From: Neobacillus novalis NBRC 102450
GTDB taxonomy: Bacteria; Bacillota; Bacilli; Bacillales; Cytobacillaceae
Assembly: GCF_001591805.1 (NCBI RefSeq)
Contig: NZ_BCVP01000016.1
Coordinates: 214,031-278,030, forward strand
Length of the DNA stretch: 64,000 nucleotides
Direction of reading: 5' to 3'
In this document: positions 45,706 through 54,534 of the stretch, one piece after another
Layout of the letters: each line of letters starts with the position of its first letter
How positions within the stretch are numbered: the stretch's first letter is position 1
The notes under the pieces: generated by a model
Told to the model about the DNA's origin: nothing
What the model saw: only the letters and a program-made list of their open reading frames with translations
Databases searched by the model: none
Position numbers and translations under genes: made by a program

Positions 45706-46896
45706 TTAAATAACACCCATTTCCTTACCGACTTTTTCGTAAATCGCAATGGCTTGATCCAGCATTTCCTTCGTATGGGCAGCCGTCGGCATATTGCGGA
45801 CACGACCAGTCCCTTGTGGAACGGTTGGGAACACAATTGCCTTCGCATATACTCCCTCTTCATTCAAACGTTTGCTGAATTGCTGGGTAAGCGATTCGTC
45901 TCCAATGATACATGGGGTGATTGGCGTTTCACTGTTCCCTATGTTAAACCCTAATGCTTTCAAGCCCTTTTTCAAATAGTTGCCATTTTCCCATAGCTGC
46001 TTGTTAAGGTCTGTGCTTTCCATCAAAATCTCAATTGACCGCTTACTTGCCGCTACATCTGCAGGTGTTAACGATGTCGAGAATAGGAATGGACGGCTGC
46101 GAACCTTTAACCAGTCAATTAAATTCTTCCTACCAGCGACATAGCCGCCAACAACTCCAATTGCCTTTGATAAAGTACCGATTTGGAAATCAATTTTATC
46201 GGATAATCCAAAATGTTTGACTGTCCCTGCACCATCACCAAGAACACCAGAGCCATGGGCATCGTCCACATAGGTAATTAAATCAAATTCTTCGGCTATT
46301 TTAACGATTTCCGGAAGTAAGGCAATATCGCCGTCCATCGAGAACACGCCATCGGTAATCACCATAATCTTATTGTAAAGGCCAGATTCCTTTGCTTCCT
46401 TGGCTTTTGCACGTAAATCTTCCATATCGGAGTGATTGACACGGATAATTTTTGCTTTAGACAGCCTGCAGCCGTCGATAATCGAGGCATGGTTTAATTC
46501 ATCCGATAAAATCGCGTCATTCTTATCCATTACTGCAGAAATGGCCGCCATGTTACAATTAAAACCGGACTGGTAAGCGATCGCTGCTTCTGTATGTTTG
46601 AATTCAGCCAATTTCTCTTCTAATTCGACATGAAGCTTAAGAGTTCCATTGATTGTTCGAACCGCACCTGCGCCGACGCCGTATGTTTCAATCGCCTCAA
46701 CTGCCGCTTTTTTTAGACGTTCATCGGTGGCTAGGCCTAAATAGTTATTGGAAGATAAATTGACGAGTTCTCTTCCATTAATCTTTATAATTGGACCATT
46801 TGGGCTTTCCAACGGATCGATGACATTATATAGACCCTTACCTCTTAAATCATCAAGATTATCATTTAAAAATTGCTCCAAAATGTTACTGGACAC
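45706..46896 (-). CDS. kbl: Glycine C-acetyltransferase (2-amino-3-ketobutyrate CoA ligase)
   Basis: A PLP enzyme of the alpha-oxoamine synthase family that cleaves 2-amino-3-ketobutyrate with CoA into glycine and acetyl-CoA. It has [40 protein letters not shown] and [16 protein letters not shown] with the PLP Lys. About 396 residues from GTG 46896, which has AAGGGGG about 8 nt upstream; the longer frame from 46965 reads through the leader. Tdh follows and completes threonine-to-glycine breakdown. Confidence 0.94.
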   Translation of the reverse strand: MSSNILEQFLNDNLDDLRGKGLYNVIDPLESPNGPIIKINGRELVNLSSNNYLGLATDERLKKAAVEAIETYGVGAGAVRTINGTLKLHVELEEKLAEFKHTEAAIAYQSGFNCNMAAISAVMDKNDAILSDELNHASIIDGCRLSKAKIIRVNHSDMEDLRAKAKEAKESGLYNKIMVITDGVFSMDGDIALLPEIVKIAEEFDLITYVDDAHGSGVLGDGAGTVKHFGLSDKIDFQIGTLSKAIGVVGGYVAGRKNLIDWLKVRSRPFLFSTSLTPADVAASKRSIEILMESTDLNKQLWENGNYLKKGLKALGFNIGNSETPITPCIIGDESLTQQFSKRLNEEGVYAKAIVFPTVPQGTGRVRNMPTAAHTKEMLDQAIAIYEKVGKEMGVI

Positions 46897-47136
46897 ATTC
46901 AATTCCCCCTTAGCTTTCTGGATACTGGTAGTAGAAAAAGACATTTGTCCACTCCACGCGGACATTTATGTACCTATTAAACGTTAGTATTGATGGATTC
47001 TCCTAGTATACTTTATCATATTTTTTACTATTTGTTCATACCTGGTGGACAAAGTGTGAAAAATATTTTTCTTTCATTTAGATTACCCAATTTGAATCAG
47101 GTTATTAGCTTAGATGTTCTTGTTTAATTCGGTCAA

Positions 47137-47172
47137 AAAAAAATAAGACCTCCGAAAGGTCTTTATTTTTTC
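47137..47172 (-). terminator. Terminator of the nitronate monooxygenase-like gene
   Basis: AATAAGACC and GGTCTTTATT pair around TCCGAA between an A-run and a T-run. It lies just after the stop codon. Confidence 0.8.
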
Positions 47173-47206
47173 AGATTTGTCGACCATGCTGACAACAGAC
47201 ATGCGC

Positions 47207-48205
47207 TTAGTTTACGGGAATCACGCTAAATTTAGCTGCATTGTTATTAACCTTTTCCAACGCCTCTTGATACTCAGCTTCTAAACGGTTAATAATAGCT
47301 GAAGCTGATTCAATTCGGTCAATAGCTCCTACCCCGTGACCGGCGGACCAAATATCGCGCCAGGCTTTCGCATTTGTTTCTCTTTGCATAGTATCGAAGT
47401 CAACCTTGTCCTTTTTCTCCAGTTGATTTGGATCTAGACCTGCTTTGACAATACTAGGTTTTAGCATATTACACATAATGCCGGAGAATGCATCCGTTAA
47501 AATAATATCTTCCTGGGTTGCCTCAACCAGCATTTCCCGGTATTCATAATTGGCCATGCTTTCTGTAGCAGCAATAAAACGCGTGCCCATATAGGCAAAA
47601 TCTGCTCCAGCAGCCTGAGCAGCTAATACTCCCTTTCCTGTAGAAATAGAACCAGCTAGGATAATGATTCCATCCCAGAATTTCCGAACAGTATCCACAA
47701 AAGCAAAACTATTAATCTGCCCCGCATGCCCGCCGGCGCCGCTGGCTACCAAAATTAACCCATCAACACCAGCCTCTGCTGCCTTCCTGGCAAATTTCAG
47801 GTCGCTGACATCCGAAAAAACCAGGCCGCCATATTCATGGACAATCTCAACAACTTGTTTTGGACTGCCTAATGAGGTGATGACTAATTGTGGCTTGTGT
47901 TTTTGAATTAATGCCAATTCTTCCTGAAGTCGGCTGTAAGTGCTATGTACGACCATATTCATCGCCCACGGTGCAATCTTACGGTTTGGCTCTTTAGCGC
48001 GAGCCTCCCCAAGTTCCTCGTTCAATTGCCCCATCCATTGGTCAAGAACCTCAATTGGCCTGGCATTAGGGGCAGGAAATGAGCCAATAACCCCATTTAA
48101 GCAGCAATTTTTCACAAGCTCGGTGCCTGACACCAAAAACATCGGGGCAGCAATGACCGGCAATCTTAATTGTTGATACCATTGATCAGGAATTGATTTC
48201 TTCAT
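47207..48205 (-). CDS. Nitronate monooxygenase / 2-nitropropane dioxygenase-like flavoprotein
   Basis: A 332-residue FMN TIM-barrel protein. VIAAPMFLVSGTELVKN at the start, VASGAGGHAGQ with the His found in nitronate monooxygenases, and ILAGSISTGKGVLAAQAAGADFAYMGTRF for phosphate binding. It may oxidise nitronates, but related proteins include enoyl-ACP reductase FabK and unassigned enzymes, so the substrate is open. GGTGAGAGG precedes the ATG. It is a single gene upstream of kbl on the same strand. Confidence 0.83.
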   Translation of the reverse strand: MKKSIPDQWYQQLRLPVIAAPMFLVSGTELVKNCCLNGVIGSFPAPNARPIEVLDQWMGQLNEELGEARAKEPNRKIAPWAMNMVVHSTYSRLQEELALIQKHKPQLVITSLGSPKQVVEIVHEYGGLVFSDVSDLKFARKAAEAGVDGLILVASGAGGHAGQINSFAFVDTVRKFWDGIIILAGSISTGKGVLAAQAAGADFAYMGTRFIAATESMANYEYREMLVEATQEDIILTDAFSGIMCNMLKPSIVKAGLDPNQLEKKDKVDFDTMQRETNAKAWRDIWSAGHGVGAIDRIESASAIINRLEAEYQEALEKVNNNAAKFSVIPVN

Positions 48206-48311
48206 ATCCTCTCACCTCATAGTTTCGAATTTTCTGATTTTATTACTTGTTTTCATCATACCTGAAAATGAATGAGTATTCAATCAGTAAAATCACAGAG
48301 ACTAACGAAAT

Positions 48312-48338
48312 AAAGACGGTCCTATTATAGCACCGTCT
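48312..48338 (-). terminator. Terminator of the gerPA/PF-like gene
   Basis: GACGGT and ACCGTC pair around 11 nt, overlapping the stop; TTTATTT follows on the minus strand. Confidence 0.65.
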
Positions 48339-48540
48339 CAACTAATTCTTTTAACTCTTTCAACTTCTTCTGCTGCGCTGGATTCAGCCCAGAGTTTGTG
48401 ATAATTGTCTGTCCTGCATTTTCGGAACCAGAACCTGCAACTGTTTTTGTTATGGTTATTGGTGCAATTATTTCAGCGCCGCCAAAGTTGACAATTCCTC
48501 CTGAAACTGTGCCAATTGAAATGCCGTCTTGTCTGACCAC
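48325..48540 (-). CDS. Spore germination protein of the GerPA/GerPF family
   Basis: A 71-residue protein with the GerPA/PF core: GTVSGGIVNFGGAEIIAP, then a Ser/Gly/Asn-rich AGSGSENAGQTIITNSGLN and a charged C-terminal helix. GerP proteins sit in the spore coat and help germinants pass through. The rest of a gerP operon is absent, so this is a solitary paralogue. GTG 48540 is 8 nt after GGGAGGAG; ATG 48558 would overlap that site. Confidence 0.78.
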   Translation of the reverse strand: MVRQDGISIGTVSGGIVNFGGAEIIAPITITKTVAGSGSENAGQTIITNSGLNPAQQKKLKELKELVETVL

Positions 48541-48616
48541 CTTCACCACTCCTCCCATCTATTTTTATTAATATATGTACAAGCTGGTATCCTTGTTTAA
48601 ACGTCTTCATTAGAAA

Positions 48617-48645
48617 TAGAAAAAGAGGCTGCATTCGCAGCCTCT
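48617..48645 (-). terminator. Terminator of the CBO0543-type gene
   Basis: AGAGGCTGC pairs with GCAGCCTCT around ATTC; TTTTTCT follows on the minus strand. Confidence 0.85.
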
Positions 48646-49171
48646 ACGTTTCCCTGATTCGTTCAATCCTGCCTATCCACTTATAATAACATAACAAGAT
48701 CAATAAAAGGATGGGGTCAATAAGGGCTGCATGCCATAATTTCCACCAGCCGTAATGGAAGTAACCCCACGGCTCTGGAAGCAGGGTAATTAGTTCGTAT
48801 AGTAAGATGGCACATACAAACAGGATGATATAAACTATACGTTTGCTGATTTTAGCTTTAATTGGATACCAATTTAAAAACATCATGTTGACTGGCGGGA
48901 CAAGCAACACATGCGGAAGTACTCCTTCCCATTCAATTGCTTTTTTAAAATACCAATAGCCATGAAATTTAAATTCCATGAACATATCGAAAAGCGTTTG
49001 GAAAGCAATCGTAAATGTCCAGATATGAACAATATGATTAGACGTTAATCTATTATTGGTCTTAAAGGCAATAAAATTAAATACAAAAATAGCAATTAAA
49101 AGTCCTATCATACATTTTTTCCTTTTTTTAATTAAATTGCCCAAATAATATTGGGATTTATTCATTGCCAT
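48644..49171 (-). CDS. CBO0543 family integral membrane protein
   Basis: A 175-residue protein with about five hydrophobic segments. WYFKKAIEWEGVLPHVLLVP, PVNMMFLNWYP, ILLYELITLLPEPWGYF and ALIDPILLLILL follow the CBO0543 pattern (conserved EW, PPxN, YE and DP). The function is unknown. It may start at ATG 49165 (M3). It is transcribed alone. Confidence 0.75.
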   Translation of the reverse strand: MAMNKSQYYLGNLIKKRKKCMIGLLIAIFVFNFIAFKTNNRLTSNHIVHIWTFTIAFQTLFDMFMEFKFHGYWYFKKAIEWEGVLPHVLLVPPVNMMFLNWYPIKAKISKRIVYIILFVCAILLYELITLLPEPWGYFHYGWWKLWHAALIDPILLLILLCYYKWIGRIERIRET

Positions 49172-49293
49172 TCAAATAGCCTGTGATTTGGAGAATCCAT
49201 CATTCAAAAAATTTACAGTATTTTTCTTTTTAAAAATCTAGTATGATGTAGAAATGTATAAATTCCTGAATAAAGCGAGGATTACGAATAACA

Positions 49294-50847
49294 ATGAGCT
49301 TATTAACTGTTGATAACTTATCTCATACATTTGGAGACCGCACCTTATTTAAGGATGTTTCCTTTCGATTATTAGCTGAAGATCACGTCGGCCTTGTCGG
49401 TGCCAATGGCGTCGGAAAATCTACGTTAATGAATATTATTACCGGCCAATTAATTCATGACAGCGGCCGGGTAGAATGGACACCTGGTGCCCATTACGGC
49501 TATTTGGATCAGCATACCATCCTGACTTCTGGAAGAACGATGCGTGATGTTCTACGCGACGCCTTCCTTCCCCTTTTTGAAAAAGAAAAGGAATTAAATG
49601 AGGTAACCGCCCAAATGGCTGATGCTTCTCCTGAAGAGCTGGAAGATCTGTTGGAAAAAATGGGTGAAATCCAAGATGCCCTTGATGCCGGCGGATTCTA
49701 TTCATTAGATATCAAAATTGAAGAAGCAGCCCGAGGATTAGGCCTGGATGCGATTGGATTAGATCGGGACGTTGCTGCACTCAGCGGCGGGCAAAGAACA
49801 AAGGTCCTGCTTGCAAAACTGCTTTTGGAGCAGCCCAAGGTTCTATTGCTTGACGAGCCAACCAACTATTTAGATGTTGAGCATATTCGCTGGTTAACAT
49901 CTTATTTAAAAGAGTACCCATATGCGTTTATTCTCATTTCCCATGATACGGAATTTATGAATCCAGTATCCAATGTTATTTTTCAATTGGAATTTTCCAA
50001 GCTTACCCGCTATACGGCAAGCTATGAAAAATACTTGGAACTCGCGGAAATCAATAAGAACCAGCATATTAACGCCTATGAAAAACAAATGGAATTCATT
50101 AAAAAACAAGAAGATTTCATCGCTAAAAACAAAGCCCGTTATTCGACGACAGGCCGGGCTAAGAGCCGTCAAAAGCAGCTGGATCGGATGGAACGGATTG
50201 ACCGTCCGGAAACTGCGGTAAAGCCTACTTTCGGTTTCAAAGAATCCCGCAGCAGCAGCCGGTATGTCTTCGAAGCCAATGATTTAGAAATTGGCTACGA
50301 CCATGCGCTGCTGCCGAAAATGAATATGACATTAGAGCGCGGCGAAAAAGTTGCGATCATCGGCTGTAATGGGGTTGGAAAATCAACGCTTCTTAAGACG
50401 ATGCTTGGCAAACTAGATCCTTTAAATGGAAAGGTTGAACGCGGTGATTTCCTCTTCCCTTCTTATTTTGAGCAAGAGGTAAAAGCAGCAGGAATGACGC
50501 CGATTGATGATGTTTGGAATGCCTTCCCTTCGATGGATCAGCACCAGGTGCGCGCTGCACTTGCCCGCTGTGGCTTAAAGAATGAACATATCTCCCGCCC
50601 GATGAATCAACTAAGCGGCGGCGAACAAGCTAAGGTTCGCATTTGTAAGCTAATGATGAATGAAAGTAACTGGATTTTATTCGACGAGCCGACAAACCAT
50701 TTAGATATCGTTGCCAAAGCAGAATTGAAGCGTGCCCTTAAAGAATACAAAGGGACTGTTGTCCTTGTCTGCCATGAACCTGATTTTTATGAAGATTGGG
50801 TAACAAAGGTATGGAATGTTGAGGAATGGTCGCAGCAGACTGTATAA
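49294..50847 (+). CDS. ABC-F family ATPase (housekeeping type)
   Basis: A 517-residue soluble protein with two ATPase domains: GANGVGKST, LSGGQRTKVLL, LLLDEPTNYLDV, then GCNGVGKST, LSGGEQAKVRI, LFDEPTNHLDI. The linker between them is short and Arg/Lys-rich (KNKARYSTTGRAKSRQKQLD). The H-loop of domain 2 is VCHEPDFYEDW. Compared with the ABC-F at 35258, it has no long resistance domain and no attenuator, so a translation-factor role like EttA/YbiT is more likely than antibiotic protection. Confidence 0.82.
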   Translation: MSLLTVDNLSHTFGDRTLFKDVSFRLLAEDHVGLVGANGVGKSTLMNIITGQLIHDSGRVEWTPGAHYGYLDQHTILTSGRTMRDVLRDAFLPLFEKEKELNEVTAQMADASPEELEDLLEKMGEIQDALDAGGFYSLDIKIEEAARGLGLDAIGLDRDVAALSGGQRTKVLLAKLLLEQPKVLLLDEPTNYLDVEHIRWLTSYLKEYPYAFILISHDTEFMNPVSNVIFQLEFSKLTRYTASYEKYLELAEINKNQHINAYEKQMEFIKKQEDFIAKNKARYSTTGRAKSRQKQLDRMERIDRPETAVKPTFGFKESRSSSRYVFEANDLEIGYDHALLPKMNMTLERGEKVAIIGCNGVGKSTLLKTMLGKLDPLNGKVERGDFLFPSYFEQEVKAAGMTPIDDVWNAFPSMDQHQVRAALARCGLKNEHISRPMNQLSGGEQAKVRICKLMMNESNWILFDEPTNHLDIVAKAELKRALKEYKGTVVLVCHEPDFYEDWVTKVWNVEEWSQQTV

Positions 50848-50860
50848 GCGGTAACATCAT

Positions 50861-50890
50861 AGCCCCCTGCACTTTAGCTGGGGGTTTTGC
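50861..50890 (+). terminator. Terminator of the housekeeping ABC-F gene
   Basis: AGCCCCCTGCA pairs loosely with GCTGGGGGTT, followed by TTTTGCTTTTTG. Confidence 0.6.
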
Positions 50891-51066
50891 TTTTTGCTTC
50901 GTTTCCAATATTCCCCTATGTATATAACCGATTACCTTTCATCGAACAAATAGATAATTTGGCTTTATTTTGATACAATTATTCTTTATAATGTAAAATC
51001 TAAGACACTTCCATTGGATTTATCAATGGGTGTAATCTAAAAAAAATAATTGAGGTGTGTTTTACA

Positions 51067-51966
51067 ATGAAAAAATGGCTTTCCGCCCTTATTCTGGTTA
51101 TGGTTGTATTTTCCCTAGCTGCTTGCGGGCAAAAGAATGATAAAGCTGGTGAAGGAAAAAAAGAGGCAACAACAAAAGAAGTGTTTAAAATTGGAGCAAT
51201 TCCTGACCAAAATGCCGCTGATCTTGACAAAGGCATGACGGCAGTTGCTAAATATCTTAGTGAAAAGACAGGATTAAAGGTTGAATTTGTACCGTCAGTT
51301 GATTATGCAGCACTCGTAACTGGTTTTCAACGCGGAGAAATTCATATGGCCTGGTTTGGCGGCTTAACAAGTGTTCAGGCAAGAAACCTTGTCCCTGAAG
51401 CAGAGTCGATTGTCCAACGGCCGCGCGATGCTGAGTTCCACTCCGTATTTATTACCCAGTCTTCCGAAAATTTCACGAAGCTGGAGGATTTAAAAGGCAA
51501 GTCATTTACCTTTGGCAGTGAAAGCTCTACTTCCGGGCATTTAATGCCGCGTTACTATTTAACAGAGGCAGGAATTGATCCGAATACAGACTTTGATGGC
51601 AAGCCTAACTTCTCTGGCTCACATGATACAACATACAAGCTGATTGAATCAGGTGCCTTTAAAGCAGGGGCATTGAACGAGGCAGTTTGGGAAGCAGCTG
51701 TAAAAGAAAAAAAAGTAGATACGAATAAAGTAAAAGTATTCTACACTACTCCTGCCTATTTTGACTATAATTGGACGGTAAACAGCAATGTTGAAGATGT
51801 TTTTGGAAAGGGTACGAAGAAAAAAGTAAAAGAAGCCCTTCTCTCGATTACTAGCGAGCAAAAAGAAATTGCTGATTTATTCCAAACCGATCGTTTTGTT
51901 GAAACAAAAAATGATAATTACAAAAAGATTGAAATGGTTGCAAAAGAACTAAAGATCATTAAGTAG
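51067..51966 (+). CDS. PhnD-like substrate-binding lipoprotein, probable selenate ABC transporter
   Basis: A 299-residue lipoprotein (MKKWLSALILVMVVFSLAAC, lipobox LAAC). IGAIPDQNAADLDKGM, VEFVPSVDYAALVTGFQRGE, AWFGGLTSVQARNLVPEAES and DAEFHSVFI fit the PhnD-related family that TIGRFAM named putative selenate-binding (TIGR04553, from memory). The selenium genes 7 kb away support that reading over phosphonate or phosphite. GAGGTG lies 9 nt before ATG 51067. It is the first gene of a three-gene transporter operon. Confidence 0.82.
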   Translation: MKKWLSALILVMVVFSLAACGQKNDKAGEGKKEATTKEVFKIGAIPDQNAADLDKGMTAVAKYLSEKTGLKVEFVPSVDYAALVTGFQRGEIHMAWFGGLTSVQARNLVPEAESIVQRPRDAEFHSVFITQSSENFTKLEDLKGKSFTFGSESSTSGHLMPRYYLTEAGIDPNTDFDGKPNFSGSHDTTYKLIESGAFKAGALNEAVWEAAVKEKKVDTNKVKVFYTTPAYFDYNWTVNSNVEDVFGKGTKKKVKEALLSITSEQKEIADLFQTDRFVETKNDNYKKIEMVAKELKIIK

Positions 51967-51980
51967 TAGGTGCAATAGAA

Positions 51981-52739
51981 ATGTCTTCAAAACACATGAT
52001 TGAAGCAAAAAATTTAACAAAACACTTTGAGCGGAAGATAGCCCTATCTTCCCTTTCTTTTACCATTAAACAAGGGGAATTAGTAGCTTTAATTGGACCA
52101 AGCGGTGCCGGTAAAACGACGCTGCTTAATGCCATTGCTAGAATGGTACCACTGTCTAGCGGCGAACTTCTTTTAGATGGACAGCCCCTATCGGCCTATA
52201 AAAACGGTAAAATATTGGCCAAAAAAATCGGTGTAATTCGCCAGCAATTCGATTTAATTGGACCGCTGGCAGTGATTCATAATGTGTTAGCCGGAAAACT
52301 GTCTGAATGGGGTACTGTTAAATCTCTCTTTTCATTACTCGTTCCACAGGAAAAAGAACTTGCAATAAAAGCATTAGAACGGGTTGGACTTCATGGGAAG
52401 GCGTTTGAAATCACCTCAACCTTATCCGGCGGGGAGCAGCAGCGTGTTGCCATGGCAAGACTAATGGTGCAAAAGCCTGAAGTGATTTTGGCCGATGAAC
52501 CGGTTGCCTCCCTTGATCCTGCAAGAGCCGATGATATTCTGGCGATGCTGACGAAAATCGTTACCGAAGAAGAGCAAACGTTAATCACGAGCTTGCATTC
52601 TGTTGAATACGCCAGAAAGTATTTTACCAGAATTATTTCTTTGAAAAATGGTGAAATATTTTTTGACCTACCGACAGAAAATGTAACAGATGACCTTTTA
52701 GCCGAATTGTACCAGCTTAAAAGCGGTGATAAGGTATGA
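51981..52739 (+). CDS. PhnC-like ABC transporter ATPase
   Basis: A 252-residue ATPase: GPSGAGKTT (Walker A), QQFDLIGPLAVIHNVLAG (Q-loop and the PhnC-type segment), LSGGEQQRVAMARL (signature), VILADEPVASLDP (Walker B), and a switch His in SLHSVEYA. It should energise the permease encoded by the next gene, with which it overlaps by 4 nt. The binding protein lies 14 nt upstream. The operon layout is binding protein, ATPase, permease. Confidence 0.9.
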   Translation: MSSKHMIEAKNLTKHFERKIALSSLSFTIKQGELVALIGPSGAGKTTLLNAIARMVPLSSGELLLDGQPLSAYKNGKILAKKIGVIRQQFDLIGPLAVIHNVLAGKLSEWGTVKSLFSLLVPQEKELAIKALERVGLHGKAFEITSTLSGGEQQRVAMARLMVQKPEVILADEPVASLDPARADDILAMLTKIVTEEEQTLITSLHSVEYARKYFTRIISLKNGEIFFDLPTENVTDDLLAELYQLKSGDKV

Positions 52740-54364
52740 AATCGATTTTTCGCATGCATAATCGGTTCATCCTTACTTTAGTTTTGGCAGCTGTTTTTGT
52801 CTGGAGTCTTTTCTCTATCCAATGGGGTACTGACCTATTCCATGCTGGCGGCATACCGACGATGCTGCAAATTTTTGAAGGTCTCATTCATCCTGATTTG
52901 TCCACAGGAGTGTTATCACTTGGCATTGAATCAGCGTGGATCACCCTTGCCTACGCCGTTGCTGGGATGTCGCTCGCAATTATTTATGCTTTTATCGTCG
53001 GAATTCTCGCCTCAGGTGTACTAGCTTCTAATAAAACCTCCAGGATTATTTCAAAAGTGTTTTTTAGAGGTATATTAGGATTCACCCGATCCATTCATGA
53101 ACTAATTTGGGCTTGGCTTTTTGTTGCCGCAGTCGGTCTTTCACCATATGCGGCAATTTTTGCCCTTGCGATTCCATATGGCGGTATTCTCGGCCGGATT
53201 TTTGCTGATATGTTAAATGATGTTTCCGCTCAGCCCATAAAGGCATTAAAATCTGCTGGTGCAAACAAGCTGCAAACCTTGATTTATGGCTATCTTCCAT
53301 TGATTTGGGCGGATATGATCAGCTATACGATGTACCGCTTTGAATGTGCAATTCGTTCTTCGGCTATCATGAGTTTCGTTGGACTCGGCGGCCTAGGCTA
53401 TCAGATTCAGCTTTCGCTTGCCGATTTGAAATATGATCAAGTATGGTCGTATGTGTTTTTTCTAATTGGATTGGTGCTGGTTGTAGATATTTGGAGTAAT
53501 TTTGTACGTAAAGGGTTAACGGAACGGAAGCGGCGCCATGGTTTCAGCACTGGGTGGAGATCCACTTTTTTTGCTATCCTTTTAATCCTTGGTTCTTGGG
53601 TGTATATCAGATTGGCCGAGAATGCCCAGTTATTTGAATTACTTTCTGGTAAAAATTTCGAATATGCGAAGAAGTTTTTCGGGGGCTTGATTGGCTTAAA
53701 CGATAGGCATCCGGCTTTCCTCGATTCTGGAAGCTGGGCTGCCGCATTAAAATTGACGCTTGAAACGCTTGAAATGAGCATCATGGCGATTGGGTTTGCA
53801 ACGATTGCAGCGTTTTTCACTGTTATTCCAGCGGCAAGGAACATTGCTAATGGCAGTTTGACTTCGAATAAAAAGTGGTACAATTGGTTTCTATATGGAA
53901 TTGTCCGTGTCGTTTATATTTTTTCACGATCGGTTCCAGAGTTAGTTTGGGCGATGATGATAATCTTTATCTTTAAACCTGGACTGCTGCCGGGAGCGGT
54001 TGCCCTTGCCCTCCATAACTTTGGAATCCTAGGTAAGCTTTGGGCAGAAGTAATCGAAGACATGGATCCAAGGCCGATTCAAAATTTAGCTGCCTCTGGT
54101 GCTTCCAAGGTAGAAACATTTTTTTACGGCATCCTTCCAATGGTTTTACCGCGATTTCTCACCTATATTCTTTACCGCTGGGAAGTTATTATGAGAACAA
54201 CGATTGTCGTTGGCTTTGTCGGAGCGGGCGGTTTGGGAATGGATTTCAAATTGGCAATGAGCTATTTCAATTACACACAAATCACCCTGCTTCTCTTATG
54301 TTATATGATTCTTGTCATCATCGCCGACTTTACATCAGAAAGCACAAGAAAAGCGGTTAAATAA
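52736..54364 (+). CDS. Double-length PhnE-like ABC permease
   Basis: A 542-residue protein with about 12 membrane helices, apparently a fusion of two PhnE-type permeases. Each half has the cytoplasmic coupling motif: ALKSAGANKLQTLIYGYLPL (about residue 170) and NLAASGASKVETFFYGILPM (about 450), each followed by a VGLGGLGYQI or VGAGGLGMDF stretch. A fused permease removes the need for a homodimer. It is translated by overlap with the ATPase gene. A terminator follows. Selenate uptake is inferred from the binding protein family and context. Confidence 0.88.
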   Translation: MKSIFRMHNRFILTLVLAAVFVWSLFSIQWGTDLFHAGGIPTMLQIFEGLIHPDLSTGVLSLGIESAWITLAYAVAGMSLAIIYAFIVGILASGVLASNKTSRIISKVFFRGILGFTRSIHELIWAWLFVAAVGLSPYAAIFALAIPYGGILGRIFADMLNDVSAQPIKALKSAGANKLQTLIYGYLPLIWADMISYTMYRFECAIRSSAIMSFVGLGGLGYQIQLSLADLKYDQVWSYVFFLIGLVLVVDIWSNFVRKGLTERKRRHGFSTGWRSTFFAILLILGSWVYIRLAENAQLFELLSGKNFEYAKKFFGGLIGLNDRHPAFLDSGSWAAALKLTLETLEMSIMAIGFATIAAFFTVIPAARNIANGSLTSNKKWYNWFLYGIVRVVYIFSRSVPELVWAMMIIFIFKPGLLPGAVALALHNFGILGKLWAEVIEDMDPRPIQNLAASGASKVETFFYGILPMVLPRFLTYILYRWEVIMRTTIVVGFVGAGGLGMDFKLAMSYFNYTQITLLLLCYMILVIIADFTSESTRKAVK

Positions 54365-54365
54365 G

Positions 54366-54402
54366 CAAAAGAACACATTTCCAAATAGAGATGTGTTCTT
54401 TT
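54366..54402 (+). terminator. Terminator of the selenate-type transporter operon
   Basis: AAAGAACACA pairs with TGTGTTCTTT around 14 nt, then TTTCAT. Confidence 0.75.
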
Positions 54403-54534
54403 TCATAAGGTTTTACGAATGGTTTGGCTGCATACTAATGCCAAGATAGGAAAAAATTGATTAGATTGTTTATTTCCATTATCCTATAAGAGGACAGAAA
54501 TGACTTTTTGAATCATCTAGGGAGTGAGAATCCA

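Noticed and set aside
46970..47136. T-box or other amino-acid leader upstream of kbl
   Set aside because: No specifier-loop or T-box sequence was found; only the upstream gene's terminator is present.
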